Shown: positions 31,213 to 41,314 of the stretch, piece after piece
Layout: the number at the start of each line of letters is the position of its first letter
Position numbering within the stretch: position 1 is the stretch's first letter
NCBI RefSeq assembly: GCF_010731635.1
Contig: NZ_AP022583.1
Coordinates: 2,790,001-2,854,000 of the forward strand
DNA: 64,000 nucleotides
Reading direction: 5' to 3'
Source of the DNA: Mycobacterium noviomagense
Lineage (GTDB): Bacteria; Actinomycetota; Actinomycetes; Mycobacteriales; Mycobacteriaceae
Notes under the pieces: generated by a model
The model's input: only the letters and a program-made list of their open reading frames with translations
Told to the model about the DNA's origin: nothing
The model's database searches: none
Made by a program: the position numbers and the translations under genes

Positions 31213-31676
31213 CAGCCCACGACGCCGAGCCGATCACCGTCGATGCGCTCACCATCGCCGACGCAGAGCGGTGCGCGCAGTTGGAGGCCGAGCTGTTTCC
31301 AGGCGACGATCCGTGGTCGGTGGCGGCCTTCGCCCGGGAACTGGCCGCCAAGCACAATCACTATGTGGCCGCCCGCCGCGCCGACACCCTCGTCGGTTAC
31401 GGCGGTATCGCTCGGCTGGGCCGCAAACCGCCCTTCGAGTACGAAGTGCACACCATCGGCGTCGACCCGGCGTACCAGGGCCGGGGGATCGGCCGTCGGC
31501 TGCTGAACGAGCTGCTGCGCTTCGCCGACGGACCTGTTTACCTCGAAGTGCGCACGGACAATGAGGCGGCGATCGCGCTGTACCGCAGCGTGGGATTCAT
31601 CAACGTCGGCCTGCGCCGGCGGTACTACCGCGTCAGCGGCGCCGACGCCTACACCATGCGGCGGGACCCGCAATGA
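31209..31676 (+). CDS. rimI: Ribosomal protein alanine N-acetyltransferase RimI
   Basis: GNAT-family acetyltransferase of 155 aa. The acetyl-CoA loop reads [11 protein letters not shown] (about residues 95-105), preceded by the EVHTIGV strand and followed by [17 protein letters not shown]. RimI acetylates the N-terminus of ribosomal protein S18 and possibly others in mycobacteria. Encoded between tsaB and tsaD with 4-bp overlaps on both sides. Confidence 0.93.
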   Translation: MTAHDAEPITVDALTIADAERCAQLEAELFPGDDPWSVAAFARELAAKHNHYVAARRADTLVGYGGIARLGRKPPFEYEVHTIGVDPAYQGRGIGRRLLNELLRFADGPVYLEVRTDNEAAIALYRSVGFINVGLRRRYYRVSGADAYTMRRDPQ

Positions 31677-32698
31677 CCGTCGTTGTGGCCATCGAAACTT
31701 CTTGTGACGAAACCGGTGTCGGCATCGCCCGGCTCGACGACGACGGCACCGTGACGTTACTCGCCGACGAAGTGGCCTCCAGCGTCGACGAACATGTCCG
31801 GTTCGGCGGCGTGGTGCCGGAGATCGCGTCGCGGGCGCATCTCGAAGCACTCGGCCCGACCATGCGTCGTGCGTTAGCGGCTAGCGGCGTGTCCAAACCG
31901 GACGTCGTCGCGGCCACCATCGGACCCGGCCTGGCGGGCGCGCTGATGGTGGGAGTGGCTGCGGCCAAAGCATATTCGGCTGCCTGGGCGGTGCCGTTCT
32001 ACGCCGTCAACCACCTCGGTGGGCACCTGGCGGCCGATGTCTACGAACACGGTCCGCTGCCCGAGTGCGTGGCGCTGCTGGTGTCCGGTGGCCACACCCA
32101 CCTGCTGCACGTGCGGTCGCTGGGCGAGCCGATCGTCGAGCTGGGCAGCACCGTCGACGATGCCGCCGGCGAGGCCTACGACAAGGTGGCGCGGCTGCTG
32201 GGTCTGGGTTACCCGGGCGGCAAGGTGCTCGACGACCTGGCCCGCACCGGTGACCGCAACGCAATCGTGTTCCCGCGCGGCATGACCGGGCCCAACGACG
32301 ACCGGCACGCGTTCAGCTTCTCCGGCCTGAAGACGGCGGTCGCACGCTACGTGGAGAGCCACCCCGATGTGGCCACCGCCGACATCGCCGCCGGCTTCCA
32401 GGAGGCGGTCGCCGACGTGCTGACCATGAAGGCCGTGCGGGCCGCTACCGAACTCGGTGTGTCGACGCTGCTGATCGCCGGCGGAGTCGCGGCCAACTCG
32501 CGACTGCGGGAACTGGCCGAACAGCGCTGCCGCGAGGCCGGCCTGACGTTGCGGATTCCCCGGCCGCGGTTGTGTACCGACAACGGCGCGATGATCGCTT
32601 CGTTTGCGGCGCATCTGGTGGCGGCGGGGGCATCGCCGTCACCGCTGGACGTCCCCAGCGATCCGGGCCTGCCCGTGATACGCGGACAGCTGCCCTGA
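31673..32698 (+). CDS. tsaD: tRNA N6-adenosine threonylcarbamoyltransferase TsaD
   Basis: Catalytic subunit transferring threonylcarbamoyl to A37 of ANN-decoding tRNAs. The 341-aa product has the ASKHA fold, with AIETSCDET at the start, the metal-binding HLGGH (about 115-119), SGGHTHLL, and the C-terminal DNGAMIA. Last gene of the operon; its stop is 17 bp from the convergent C39-like gene. Confidence 0.97.
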   Translation: MTVVVAIETSCDETGVGIARLDDDGTVTLLADEVASSVDEHVRFGGVVPEIASRAHLEALGPTMRRALAASGVSKPDVVAATIGPGLAGALMVGVAAAKAYSAAWAVPFYAVNHLGGHLAADVYEHGPLPECVALLVSGGHTHLLHVRSLGEPIVELGSTVDDAAGEAYDKVARLLGLGYPGGKVLDDLARTGDRNAIVFPRGMTGPNDDRHAFSFSGLKTAVARYVESHPDVATADIAAGFQEAVADVLTMKAVRAATELGVSTLLIAGGVAANSRLRELAEQRCREAGLTLRIPRPRLCTDNGAMIASFAAHLVAAGASPSPLDVPSDPGLPVIRGQLP

Positions 32699-32715
32699 TC
32701 GCTGACGCCCCGCGG

Positions 32716-33375
32716 CTATCGGCCGCTGGTTTGTTGGGTAACGATCAGCAGGTTGTCGCCGGTGGCCCAGGCTTGGCTGAACGTGTCCATCGGGATCTGT
32801 TCGTCGCGGCCGTTGGGGGTGCCGCTGTCGTTGAGATGCACGATGTCGCTGCGGGTGTCGACTCCGGTCACGACGACGGCGTGGTCGGCGTTGGTGCGTT
32901 GACCCTGGCCCGGAGGATAGTTCCAGATAGTTTCCGCGTTGACCCCCGCGATCACCTTGTGGCCGCCGGCTAGGTCCTGCTCCAGCGTCTGCATGGTGTT
33001 GCCGGTCGTGAGGTTGGACTGGATGCCGTATTTGCCCAGCAGCACGACCAAATCTTGGGGCGAGGTGCCGTCGAAGTGGTAGATATCCCCATGGTGGACT
33101 TGGCTTTTGGTGAACACCCCACGTAGCACGACGGCGGTCTCGGACGGTTCTTTGCCGGTGAGCTGGCCGATCACGTCGGCGGCGGACATCAGGCCGCAGT
33201 CTTGCCCGTGTTGGTAGCGCCAGTAGGGGGCGGCGGCCTGCGGGTCACCGTACATTTGGCCGTTCGGGTCGGCCTCGGCCAATCCGCTGCCGACCCCGGC
33301 GAACCCCGCGGCGGCCAGGAAGAACAGCATGGCCACGCCGGCGATGCGGGTTGCGTGGAAGATGCCGCGGAACAT
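32716..33375 (-). CDS. Secreted C39-like papain-fold peptidase
   Basis: 219-aa predicted exported protein. Residues 1-35 are a Sec signal peptide (hydrophobic core VAMLFFLAAAGFAGV, cleavage near AEA). The mature domain fits a C39-type papain fold: Cys60 (QDCGLMSAADV), His165 (NADHAVVVTGVD) and Asp183 (LNDSG) in the right order. This fold is also used by inactive or non-proteolytic proteins, so activity is inferred. It is convergent to tsaD and divergent from groES. I do not recall a counterpart here in M. tuberculosis. Confidence 0.78.
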   Translation of the reverse strand: MFRGIFHATRIAGVAMLFFLAAAGFAGVGSGLAEADPNGQMYGDPQAAAPYWRYQHGQDCGLMSAADVIGQLTGKEPSETAVVLRGVFTKSQVHHGDIYHFDGTSPQDLVVLLGKYGIQSNLTTGNTMQTLEQDLAGGHKVIAGVNAETIWNYPPGQGQRTNADHAVVVTGVDTRSDIVHLNDSGTPNGRDEQIPMDTFSQAWATGDNLLIVTQQTSGR

Positions 33376-33706
33376 GAGTTATTACTAGCATTTGGCCCTT
33401 GACGAATCCTTGGAAATGGCCCGCTACGCCCTCTGCCTGCGGTTTCCTTCCGGGAGACGACCCGCGGTGCACCTTGCGAACTGCGCACGCCAGGCCCGCC
33501 CGGCCCCATGCCCGCAGGAAGCAGCGAGGCGGCCTTGAGTGCTAGCACTCTCGTGTATAGAGTGCTAGATGGCAATCGGACAATCCCTGTGTCGGCACCC
33601 GCGACGACGACGCGAGGGCACGGACGAATGCCGAAGCACCTGGTAATTCGGACAGGCCGGGGCAGCCGCCCCGGACCTGCTACCAACTAAGTGGAGGGCT
33701 CTAATC
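33376..33706. other. Intergenic region upstream of groES
   Basis: 331 bp without a gene. It holds the promoter of the C39-like gene at its left end, the CIRCE operator and groES promoter at 33535-33568, and an approximately 140-bp groES leader ending in a GGAGGG ribosome site at about 33692. Confidence 0.7.
33542..33568 (+). promoter_or_regulatory. CIRCE operator (HrcA site) with extra half-site
   Basis: CTAGCACTC (33542-33550), a 9-bp spacer, and GAGTGCTAG (33560-33568): a perfect CIRCE inverted repeat, the HrcA repressor site controlling groE. A further GAGTGCTAG half-site at 33537-33545 overlaps the left arm, making GAGTGCTAGCACTC palindromic. TTGAGT (33535) and TATAGA (33556) are plausible -35/-10 elements, so the operator would cover the core promoter. 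Confidence 0.92.
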
Positions 33707-34009
33707 GTGGCGAGCGTGAACATCAAGCCACTCGAGGACAAGATCCTCGTACAAACCATCGAGGCCGAGACCACGACCGCCTCCGGTCTGGTCATTCCCG
33801 ACACCGCCAAGGAAAAGCCGCAGGAAGGCAAGGTCGTGGCTGTCGGCCCCGGCCGGTGGGATGAGGAAGGCGAAAAGCGGATCCCGCTGGACGTGTCGGA
33901 GGGCGACACCGTCATCTTCAGCAAGTACGGCGGTACCGAGATCAAGTACAACGGCGAGGAGTACCTGATCCTTTCCGCCCGCGACGTGCTGGCCATCGTC
34001 AACAAGTAG
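33707..34009 (+). CDS. groES: Co-chaperonin GroES
   Basis: Lid of the GroEL chaperonin, 100 aa. The product reads [13 protein letters not shown] at the start, has the mobile loop [19 protein letters not shown] (about 22-40) and ends [11 protein letters not shown] start at 33707. It is under CIRCE control and is followed 88 bp later by groEL1. Confidence 0.97.
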   Translation: MASVNIKPLEDKILVQTIEAETTTASGLVIPDTAKEKPQEGKVVAVGPGRWDEEGEKRIPLDVSEGDTVIFSKYGGTEIKYNGEEYLILSARDVLAIVNK

Positions 34010-34097
34010 AAACCGTTGTCCCGCCCCGGCGATCCCCGCGACACCCGCGGGCGATTTCCGGGGCGGCTACAACATTGCCGGGGACAGGATTTGAGCC

Positions 34098-35714
<1,617 letters not shown>

Positions 35715-35725
35715 TGACTGACGAA

Positions 35726-35760
35726 GGGGGGTCGGGACCTTCACCGGATCCCGACCCCTC
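35726..35760 (+). terminator. Hairpin after groEL1
   Basis: GGGGTCGGGA (35728-35737) and TCCCGACCCC (35749-35758) form a perfect 10-bp stem with an 11-nt loop, 13 bp after the groEL1 stop, followed by TCTCT. Strong intrinsic-terminator candidate. Confidence 0.8.
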
Positions 35761-35828
35761 TCTGGCCCCGAGGTGGCCATGCCAAAAACGGCGCATGTCG
35801 TCGGTGGCCCGTTGTACCGTTTGTCCGC

Positions 35829-36272
35829 GTGACCACGCCATCTCCTTCACCCGGTTGGTACCCTGATCCGTCGGACCCTGGGCGGCAAATTTACTGGAAC
35901 GGCACCGCTTGGAGCGGACCCCCTCAGCCAGCGTCAGCGCCGAACTTGCCGCTGGCAGCATCTCCGGCAAATGGCTCCAGCGGCAGCGGGAAGACTGCTG
36001 TTTCAATCGGTGTCGGCGTCCTCGCTGTCGTCGGCCTATTCATGTCGATGCAATCAGTCAGCCTGATGACCGGTTCAGGACCGGTCTGGACCGGGGTTGC
36101 CGTCGTGGGCGGTGCCGTAGCTCTCGCGTTCTTCTTGCGCGCCGCGAAAGCAGCCCGCGTTGTCGCCTGCATTCTCCTGGCCATCTCCCTGGCCAACGCC
36201 TTCTACATCGAGAACGAGCTGTCGAAAAAGCGAGACGAAATCACGCATACTTTCGACCATCTAGGTTCCTGA
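35829..36272 (+). CDS. DUF2510-domain membrane protein
   Basis: 147-aa protein starting at GTG 35829. Residues 6-32 match the DUF2510 motif (PGWYPDPSDPGRQIYWNG), a short domain found at the N-terminus of many actinobacterial membrane proteins. After a Ser/Gly/Pro linker there are three hydrophobic segments (about 57-75, 82-99 and 104-122), then a charged C-terminal tail. Function unknown. It lies inside the segment bounded by the duplicated groEL1 tails and is convergent to the three-gene reverse operon. Confidence 0.7.
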   Translation: MTTPSPSPGWYPDPSDPGRQIYWNGTAWSGPPQPASAPNLPLAASPANGSSGSGKTAVSIGVGVLAVVGLFMSMQSVSLMTGSGPVWTGVAVVGGAVALAFFLRAAKAARVVACILLAISLANAFYIENELSKKRDEITHTFDHLGS

Positions 36273-36337
36273 GTAGACCAGGAGCATCTCGAATGTGACT
36301 AGTTGGCGATTGACTGCCGCGTAGATGCCAGAGGGTC

Positions 36338-36799
36338 TCAGTCTTTTGCGCCCGCGTCAGAGCCCGTGTCGGGCGGCAAAACGAGGAAATCGCGTATGCC
36401 GTGGACCGATTCGCCGTCCTTCTCACGAGTCGCTGTTACGTGGATGGCGTATACGCCCGGTTTGGTGAACATGCCCGCACCGAATTGAGCGGCGATAGGC
36501 ACCAGCACGGGCTCGCCCGCGCGGGACTCATCTAAGGGGTTGCCCTGCGCTTGAACTTCGATCACCACAGGACGCGGTCCCTCCGGGGTTTCCATCGTCA
36601 CGAGGGTGTCGTCCGCATCCCGCAGTTCCATTCGAATGCCAAGAATGAACGGGAGGTCGCTCTGCTCCATTTCCACAAATCCAACAACAGCCATGGGGGG
36701 AGACGGCGCAGTGGTATGAGTCCAACCCATCCCCAACGCGGAGACCTTGTTGCTGGCATCTATCTGCGCGGAGTCCGCGAGTAGAACCGTCAGGTTCAC
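36338..36799 (-). CDS. Hypothetical protein of the groEL1 island, gene 3
   Basis: 153 aa, soluble, predicted mostly beta-strand, without signal or membrane segments. The sequence starts MNLTVLLADSAQ and contains FILGIRMELRDADDT and GVYAIHVTATREKDG, an organisation like small beta-sandwich proteins seen in actinobacterial and phage accessory regions (DUF6941-like by eye, not confirmed). Third gene of the reverse-strand operon; it starts 8 bp after the preceding gene ends. No function can be assigned. Confidence 0.6.
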   Translation of the reverse strand: MNLTVLLADSAQIDASNKVSALGMGWTHTTAPSPPMAVVGFVEMEQSDLPFILGIRMELRDADDTLVTMETPEGPRPVVIEVQAQGNPLDESRAGEPVLVPIAAQFGAGMFTKPGVYAIHVTATREKDGESVHGIRDFLVLPPDTGSDAGAKD

Positions 36800-36807
36800 G
36801 CAAGCTC

Positions 36808-37131
36808 CTAGCAGTTGTCGACAAGCACTGCAACCCCTTTGGTGGCTCCGCCGGTTGGAACGCCTACCGGCACCACGGCACGCAGCGCACTGCCAGTGAG
36901 CGTAGTGACATGGCGCATGAGCACGTCATCCCGCATAGAGTCCCAATCCACGTCAAGGGCAACGAGACAGCGGTTGGGGTTTACAGCAGCGACCACAGCA
37001 TCGGCGCAAACGCCGTCCTCGGGCTCAAAGACGACAACTCGTTCACCAATGGCGGGGGTCGGACCTACGTAGGACGTGAGAGTTTGCCCAGCGCGGTTAC
37101 GCCGGTTGATGTCGATCTGAAGCCGTCTCAT
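36808..37131 (-). CDS. Hypothetical protein of the groEL1 island, gene 2
   Basis: 107-aa soluble protein with a basic N-terminus (MRRLQIDINRRNRAGQ) and a central acidic segment (VVVFEPEDGV). The TPAIGERVVVFEPEDG and NRCLVALDVDW strands suggest a small beta-barrel, possibly nucleic-acid associated, but no family is recognised. The start overlaps the stop of the upstream gene by 4 bp, so translation is coupled. Confidence 0.6.
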   Translation of the reverse strand: MRRLQIDINRRNRAGQTLTSYVGPTPAIGERVVVFEPEDGVCADAVVAAVNPNRCLVALDVDWDSMRDDVLMRHVTTLTGSALRAVVPVGVPTGGATKGVAVLVDNC

Positions 37132-37535
37132 CGCTGGTCACCTCCTCTTCTGTAGGTCGGGCATACACGCTTCGCGTCAGCCCAGATTAGCGCTAGGTCG
37201 GTAAAGTCGGGCATATCGGATAGGTCACCTTTCCCTACCAAGTAGTGCGCCGCAGGCGGCATATCAGGGACCACGACCCAGCCGCTATGTTCCAGGTCGT
37301 CCGCCCAAACTGGCGCGATGTGCCTTCCCCTGAGGGGAACGATCGAACGTAGACGAATGATCGCATCATCGACTGATTCTGCTGTAGGCACAATAATCCC
37401 GCTGGTTGATAAGCCATATCGACCCGGCCGCCCCTCATCGAGGTCGTCATCGAAGGTGTCCTGAGCGTTTTTCGTACATCCCTCTGCGGTGAATGGTGAA
37501 AAACGGACGATGAGCAATCGTCCGTCCTTGGGCAT
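37128..37535 (-). CDS. Hypothetical protein of the groEL1 island, gene 1
   Basis: 135-aa soluble protein, first gene of the three-gene reverse operon. Residues about 1-15 (MPKDGRLLIVRFSPF) form an initial strand; the rest is mixed alpha/beta with an acidic DDDLDEGRPG loop. No signal peptide, membrane helix or known catalytic motif. It overlaps gene 2 by 4 bp. Codon use looks somewhat less GC-biased than neighbouring housekeeping genes, in keeping with acquired DNA. Confidence 0.6.
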   Translation of the reverse strand: MPKDGRLLIVRFSPFTAEGCTKNAQDTFDDDLDEGRPGRYGLSTSGIIVPTAESVDDAIIRLRSIVPLRGRHIAPVWADDLEHSGWVVVPDMPPAAHYLVGKGDLSDMPDFTDLALIWADAKRVCPTYRRGGDQR

Positions 37536-37780
37536 GCGAAAAGTCTAGAGTCACACCCCGCCAGATAATTTCGTGATTGCTTGGCGGCACGCCAAGTAGG
37601 TGGGCGCCGTTGACGGGCCTCCGCACTACTCAGATAGTCCTGCCAGCTTGGGTTGCCGCCGCTCTCTGTCGTAAGAAGACGCCGGTAACAATCCGAGATG
37701 AGTCGGTGACCCGGCTGAGCCGGATCACGATGAGAGCCCGCGCGGGGAGTGCAGAGAGCATTGGTACATCTTGGACCACA

Positions 37781-37849
37781 GAGACGGCTGTGGTTGAGAA
37801 GCCGGCCGAGGAAGATGAGCAGGCCGGGCACGGTCACCATCACCACTAG
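37781..37849 (+). pseudogene. Second copy of the groEL1 3' end
   Basis: The first 28 bp are identical to 35646-35673 and the rest is clearly similar after a 3-bp gap. It encodes [23 protein letters not shown] and then stops, parallel to the GroEL1 C-terminus [23 protein letters not shown]. It is preceded by unrelated DNA, not by the rest of groEL1. This is the pattern of a gene 3' end displaced by integration of an element at an attachment site. A 90-codon ORF (37577-37849) runs into it but is probably spurious. Confidence 0.85.
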
Positions 37850-37863
37850 AAACACCCAACGCC

Positions 37864-37892
37864 AAACACCCCCGTTTATCGCCGGGGTGTTT
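37864..37892 (+). terminator. Hairpin after the displaced groEL1 tail
   Basis: AAACACCCC (37864-37872) and GGGGTGTTT (37884-37892) form a perfect 9-bp stem, ending in a short T-run, 14 bp after the stop of the displaced tail. It is probably the ancestral groEL1 terminator, or the element-borne one if the left copy is ancestral. Confidence 0.75.
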
Positions 37893-37982
37893 CGCGTTGG
37901 CCGTTGCCGAGTGCGGCATTCGATTCCGTCCAACTGCACCCAAGAGCCGCAGCTAACGGCTACGACAACTTCGTCTCGCAGC

Positions 37983-39491
37983 ATGGACCGCATCTGGCAG
38001 TGGGCGTGGGATCGGCACGGCGGGAGGTATTCGTGGGCGATCTGCGCCGTCGCTGCCCCGGTGGGACTTCCGATCTACGTCGTTTGGTCGCTTCTCATCG
38101 TTGCTGTCGAGCAGTCCAGTGACTACCTGGCGGCGGCCGCCGTCACGGTCGCCGCGGTGCCGGTGCTGGCCTACGTGGTGGTACGTCCCGGATCGGGGCC
38201 GAGTCGCCTGGTCGAACAGTGGGCGGCCGGCCACGAGGTCGATCGGGTGGGGGCGCTGGAAGCCACCTACGCCTGGACCCGCGCGGCCGTTGTTCAAGGG
38301 CTGGTATCCGCCGCCGTCTGGGTCGGCCTGTTGTCGGTCATGGTCGGTGCGATCGCCGGGGCGACTGGATGGCGGCTCGCCCAATACGGGATTCTGGGCG
38401 CCGTAATCGGAGTCGCCGTGCTGCTGCCCGGGGTGCACAGCATCGCAGAAGCAGTTGCGCGCACAGTCAGGCTCGCGATCGCCGGTGATACGGGGGTCGG
38501 TGACTCACTGCCCCGCGCTCGTCCGACCTTTGCCGCGTGGTCGAGCATGTCCATGCTGGCGGTCGTGTTCGTGTTCGCGGTCTATGGCGCAATGGTCACG
38601 GCGGTGTTCGATCGGGCCCGTGCAGAACCTGTGCTCTTCGTCGCGATCGGATGTGTGTTGACGGTTGGCCTCGGGTTGCCGCTGACCGTGGGCACTGCGT
38701 TGTCGGCTTCCCTTCGACCGATTCGCGATCTCGACGAAGGCACGGAACGCGTTGCGGCCGGTGACTTCAGCCAGCGTCTGCCGGTGGTTCAGGATGATGA
38801 CCTGGGCGTGCTCACCGCTTCGTTCAACCGCATGCAGGCCGGTTTAGCCGAACGGCAACGACTCCAGGCGGCGTTCGGCACCTACGTCGACCCAGCCCTG
38901 GCAGCGCGGTTACTGCAACAGGGTGATGACGTCTTTAAGGGTGAACGCCGGCAGGTGACCGTAATGTTCGTCGATATCCGCGACTTCACGCCATTCGCCG
39001 AGGCGAACACCGCCGAGGACACGGTCGCCCGCCTCAACGCCCTCTTCGAAATCGTTGTGCCGGCCGTTGTCGAGGCCGGTGGCCATGTCAACAAGTTCCT
39101 CGGCGACGGCGCGCTTGCTGTCTTCGGTGCGCCGAATGATCTTGTGCGGCATGCTGACTCGGCTGTGTCGGCGGCTGTGTTGGTCCATAGCCTCGTCGCG
39201 GAGCGATTCGGCGGCGCGCTTCGAATCGGCATCGGGATCAATACTGGTGTGGTGATCGCAGGCACCATCGGCGGCGGAAGCAAGCTCGAGTTCACCTTGA
39301 TCGGTGACACCGTCAACGTCGTTGCCCGCGTCGAGCAGCTGACCAAGACCACCGGCGACACAATTCTTCTCACCAACCAAACCCTCGACGCCCTGGATCC
39401 TCCACCGCCCGGACTGGTCGACCGCGGATGTCACGAGCTGAAAGGCAAGTCAGCCGCTGTACGGGTCTTCGGTCTCGCCCCCGCGGCTTAG
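37983..39491 (+). CDS. Membrane adenylate cyclase with HAMP domain
   Basis: 502-aa class III cyclase of the mycobacterial Rv1318c-Rv1320c/Rv3645 layout: about six N-terminal membrane segments (residues 15-245), a HAMP linker (about 245-300, SASLRPIRDLDEGTERV), then the cyclase domain (about 320-500). Catalytic residues are complete: metal Asp331 (FVDIRDFT) and Asp375 (LGDG), adenine-specifying Lys371 and Asp442 (IGDTVN), transition-state Asn445 and Arg449. It should make cAMP at the inner membrane. The start is ATG 37983; the frame stays open upstream through the groEL1-tail region but that is not conserved coding sequence. Confidence 0.92.
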   Translation: MDRIWQWAWDRHGGRYSWAICAVAAPVGLPIYVVWSLLIVAVEQSSDYLAAAAVTVAAVPVLAYVVVRPGSGPSRLVEQWAAGHEVDRVGALEATYAWTRAAVVQGLVSAAVWVGLLSVMVGAIAGATGWRLAQYGILGAVIGVAVLLPGVHSIAEAVARTVRLAIAGDTGVGDSLPRARPTFAAWSSMSMLAVVFVFAVYGAMVTAVFDRARAEPVLFVAIGCVLTVGLGLPLTVGTALSASLRPIRDLDEGTERVAAGDFSQRLPVVQDDDLGVLTASFNRMQAGLAERQRLQAAFGTYVDPALAARLLQQGDDVFKGERRQVTVMFVDIRDFTPFAEANTAEDTVARLNALFEIVVPAVVEAGGHVNKFLGDGALAVFGAPNDLVRHADSAVSAAVLVHSLVAERFGGALRIGIGINTGVVIAGTIGGGSKLEFTLIGDTVNVVARVEQLTKTTGDTILLTNQTLDALDPPPPGLVDRGCHELKGKSAAVRVFGLAPAA

Positions 39492-39499
39492 GCAGTTAT

Positions 39500-40267
39500 T
39501 CACCAACAGGTGTAGCCGCCGTCGACCACGAGGTCGGAACCGGTCATATAGCTCGACGCGTCGCTCGCGAGGTAGAGATAGACGCCGACGAGTTCCTCCG
39601 GCCGCCCCAGGCGCCCGAGCGGGATCTTCGGCTCCCACTTCGCGTGATATTCGGCGTAGGGCTCCACCAGTTCGGTGAGGATGTATCCCGGGCTGACGCT
39701 GTTCACCCGAATGTTATGGGGTGCGAACTCCATCGCCATCGCCTTGGTCAGGTGGATGACAGCGGCCTTCGAGGTGCAGTAGTGGCCTACCGGCTGCGGG
39801 GTGTTGATGATGTGGCCGGACATCGACGCCGTGGTGATGATGCTCCCGGCGCGTTGGCGGGCGACCATGGCCTTCGCCGCGGCCTGGGCGGTGAGGAACA
39901 CACCGTTGACGTTGGTGTTCTGGATGCGCTGAAACTCCTCCAGCGGCATGTCCAGCAGGCCATTGAAGTTGATGATCCCGGCGTTGCACACCGCGATGTC
40001 GATGCCGCCCAGTTCGTCGTCAGCTCTCTTCAGCATGGGCGCTACTTGCTCGGCCTGGGTGACGTCGCAGGTGATCGGTATCGCCTTGCCGCCGCCGGCG
40101 ACGATCTCTGCGGCCACTTCCTGCAGCGGCTCGTGACGTCGCGCCGTGATCGCCACTGCCGCCCCGGCTTGCGCGTAGGCCAGCGCCACGTGTTTGCCGA
40201 TACCGCTGGATGCGCCGGTCACGAGAGCGCTCTTGCCGTGCAGCGCAAAGAGATTCGTGACGTTCAC
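39500..40267 (-). CDS. Short-chain dehydrogenase/reductase
   Basis: 255-aa classical SDR. It has TGASSGIG (about 17-24), a basic residue pair after strand 2 (TARRHEP) suggesting NADP(H), CNAG, the catalytic Ser in ASMSG and YCTSK, and a C-terminal VVDGGYTC. It resembles sugar-alcohol/gluconate-type dehydrogenases; substrate unknown. Convergent with the adenylate cyclase (8-bp gap); the DUF1345 gene lies 18 bp upstream in the same direction. Confidence 0.9.
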   Translation of the reverse strand: MNVTNLFALHGKSALVTGASSGIGKHVALAYAQAGAAVAITARRHEPLQEVAAEIVAGGGKAIPITCDVTQAEQVAPMLKRADDELGGIDIAVCNAGIINFNGLLDMPLEEFQRIQNTNVNGVFLTAQAAAKAMVARQRAGSIITTASMSGHIINTPQPVGHYCTSKAAVIHLTKAMAMEFAPHNIRVNSVSPGYILTELVEPYAEYHAKWEPKIPLGRLGRPEELVGVYLYLASDASSYMTGSDLVVDGGYTCW

Positions 40268-40285
40268 TGCGGCCCACCACCTCCA

Positions 40286-40936
40286 TCACAACTTCGAACC
40301 CAGTCCCGCGATCAGGTTGATAGTGACCGCCAAGACGACCGCGCCGAGGAGATACGACAGCAGCGCATGGCGCAACACCGTCGCCCTGATGGACGTCAAC
40401 CCGATCTCGGTGTCCGACACCTGAAAGGTCATGCCGACAGTGAAGGCGACATATGCGAAGTCCCGGAAGCGGGGTCGCTCCGAGTCGTGGAAGTTGATTC
40501 CCCCCGGCTCGCCCGAGTAATAGAGCCGCGCGTAGTGCACGGCGAACAATGTGTGCACGGCGAACCAGGATGCAGCGACGGTCAGTATGCCGACAATGGC
40601 GGCTTCGATGGCTCCGGGAACTGAGCGCGACGCGGCGGCCACCAGGTAACCGACTCCGCCCAGGCTCGCAACGCTTGCCGACACGATGACCGCGTCGGAT
40701 GCCCACCGGGTGGGGTCCTCCCGGGTTGCATATTCGCAGGTTTGATCGGCATCCATTCCGCCAAGGGTGAGCCGCGTCCACACCACATAGACACCGGCGG
40801 CAACGACCCAGCCGACAAGCGCGAATCGCCAGCCGGCCGTGTTACCCGCCGCCAGAGCGACGGCAACTCCGAGCACGGCGGCAACCACTATCCGAACCGC
40901 GACCGTGTCGCGGAACAACATCACGAGGGGTTTCAC
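40286..40936 (-). CDS. DUF1345-family membrane protein
   Basis: 216-aa integral membrane protein with about five hydrophobic segments. The conserved DUF1345 core is visible: [17 protein letters not shown], then [21 protein letters not shown] and [13 protein letters not shown]. Function unknown. It begins a short reverse operon with the SDR. Confidence 0.88.
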   Translation of the reverse strand: MKPLVMLFRDTVAVRIVVAAVLGVAVALAAGNTAGWRFALVGWVVAAGVYVVWTRLTLGGMDADQTCEYATREDPTRWASDAVIVSASVASLGGVGYLVAAASRSVPGAIEAAIVGILTVAASWFAVHTLFAVHYARLYYSGEPGGINFHDSERPRFRDFAYVAFTVGMTFQVSDTEIGLTSIRATVLRHALLSYLLGAVVLAVTINLIAGLGSKL

Positions 40937-41017
40937 AACCCCGACCTAAGCACCAGTACATGGCTGACCCCGGGTCAACGGCCAAACGGGGCGGTTGTGC
41001 CTCGGCGCGCGCGGCGG

Positions 41018-41314
41018 CTAGGCGGTGCGGCGGCGACCGATGTCGCGCTTGAGCAGAATGTCGCGCTCGGTTTCCGACAGCCCGCCCCAGATGCCGTATG
41101 GCTCGGCGACCGCGAGCGCGTGCTCGCGGCACTGCTGGATCACGGGGCAGCGTCGGCACATCTCCTTGGCGCGACGCTCACGCTGCAGACGGGCCCGGCC
41201 ACGCTCGCCGTCGGGATGGAAGAACACCGACGAGTCGACACCCCGGCACAGGCCGCGCAGTTGCCAATCCCAGATATCGGCGTTGGGTCCAGGTAGCTGC
41301 TCCGGCTGTGGCAT
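41018..41314 (-). CDS. whiB3: Redox-sensing transcription factor WhiB3
   Basis: 98-aa Wbl protein with a [4Fe-4S] cluster ligated by Cys23, Cys53, Cys56 and Cys62 (the CxxC pair reads CRRC), the beta-turn GIWGG and a basic C-terminal tail (LLKRDIGRRR). It is WhiB3 by sequence and by position between groEL1 and the Rv3415c/sigD genes. WhiB3 couples redox state and acid stress to lipid metabolism. A purine-rich GAGAGGGA site precedes the ATG at 41314, and a long upstream region separates it from the divergent gene. Confidence 0.95.
   Translation of the reverse strand: MPQPEQLPGPNADIWDWQLRGLCRGVDSSVFFHPDGERGRARLQRERRAKEMCRRCPVIQQCREHALAVAEPYGIWGGLSETERDILLKRDIGRRRTA

Larger units (their letters stand above)
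37536..37982. other. Non-coding end of the groEL1 island
   Basis: 447 bp with no convincing complete gene. From left to right: the upstream region of the reverse operon; about 200 bp of unrecognised sequence; the right groEL1-tail copy (37781-37849); its terminator (37864-37892); and the upstream region of the adenylate cyclase gene. Confidence 0.65.

Noticed and set aside
37577..37849. 90-codon ORF ending in a His-rich tail
   Set aside because: Its C-terminus is the displaced groEL1 tail and the upstream part has no conserved features; it is better read as an integration junction.
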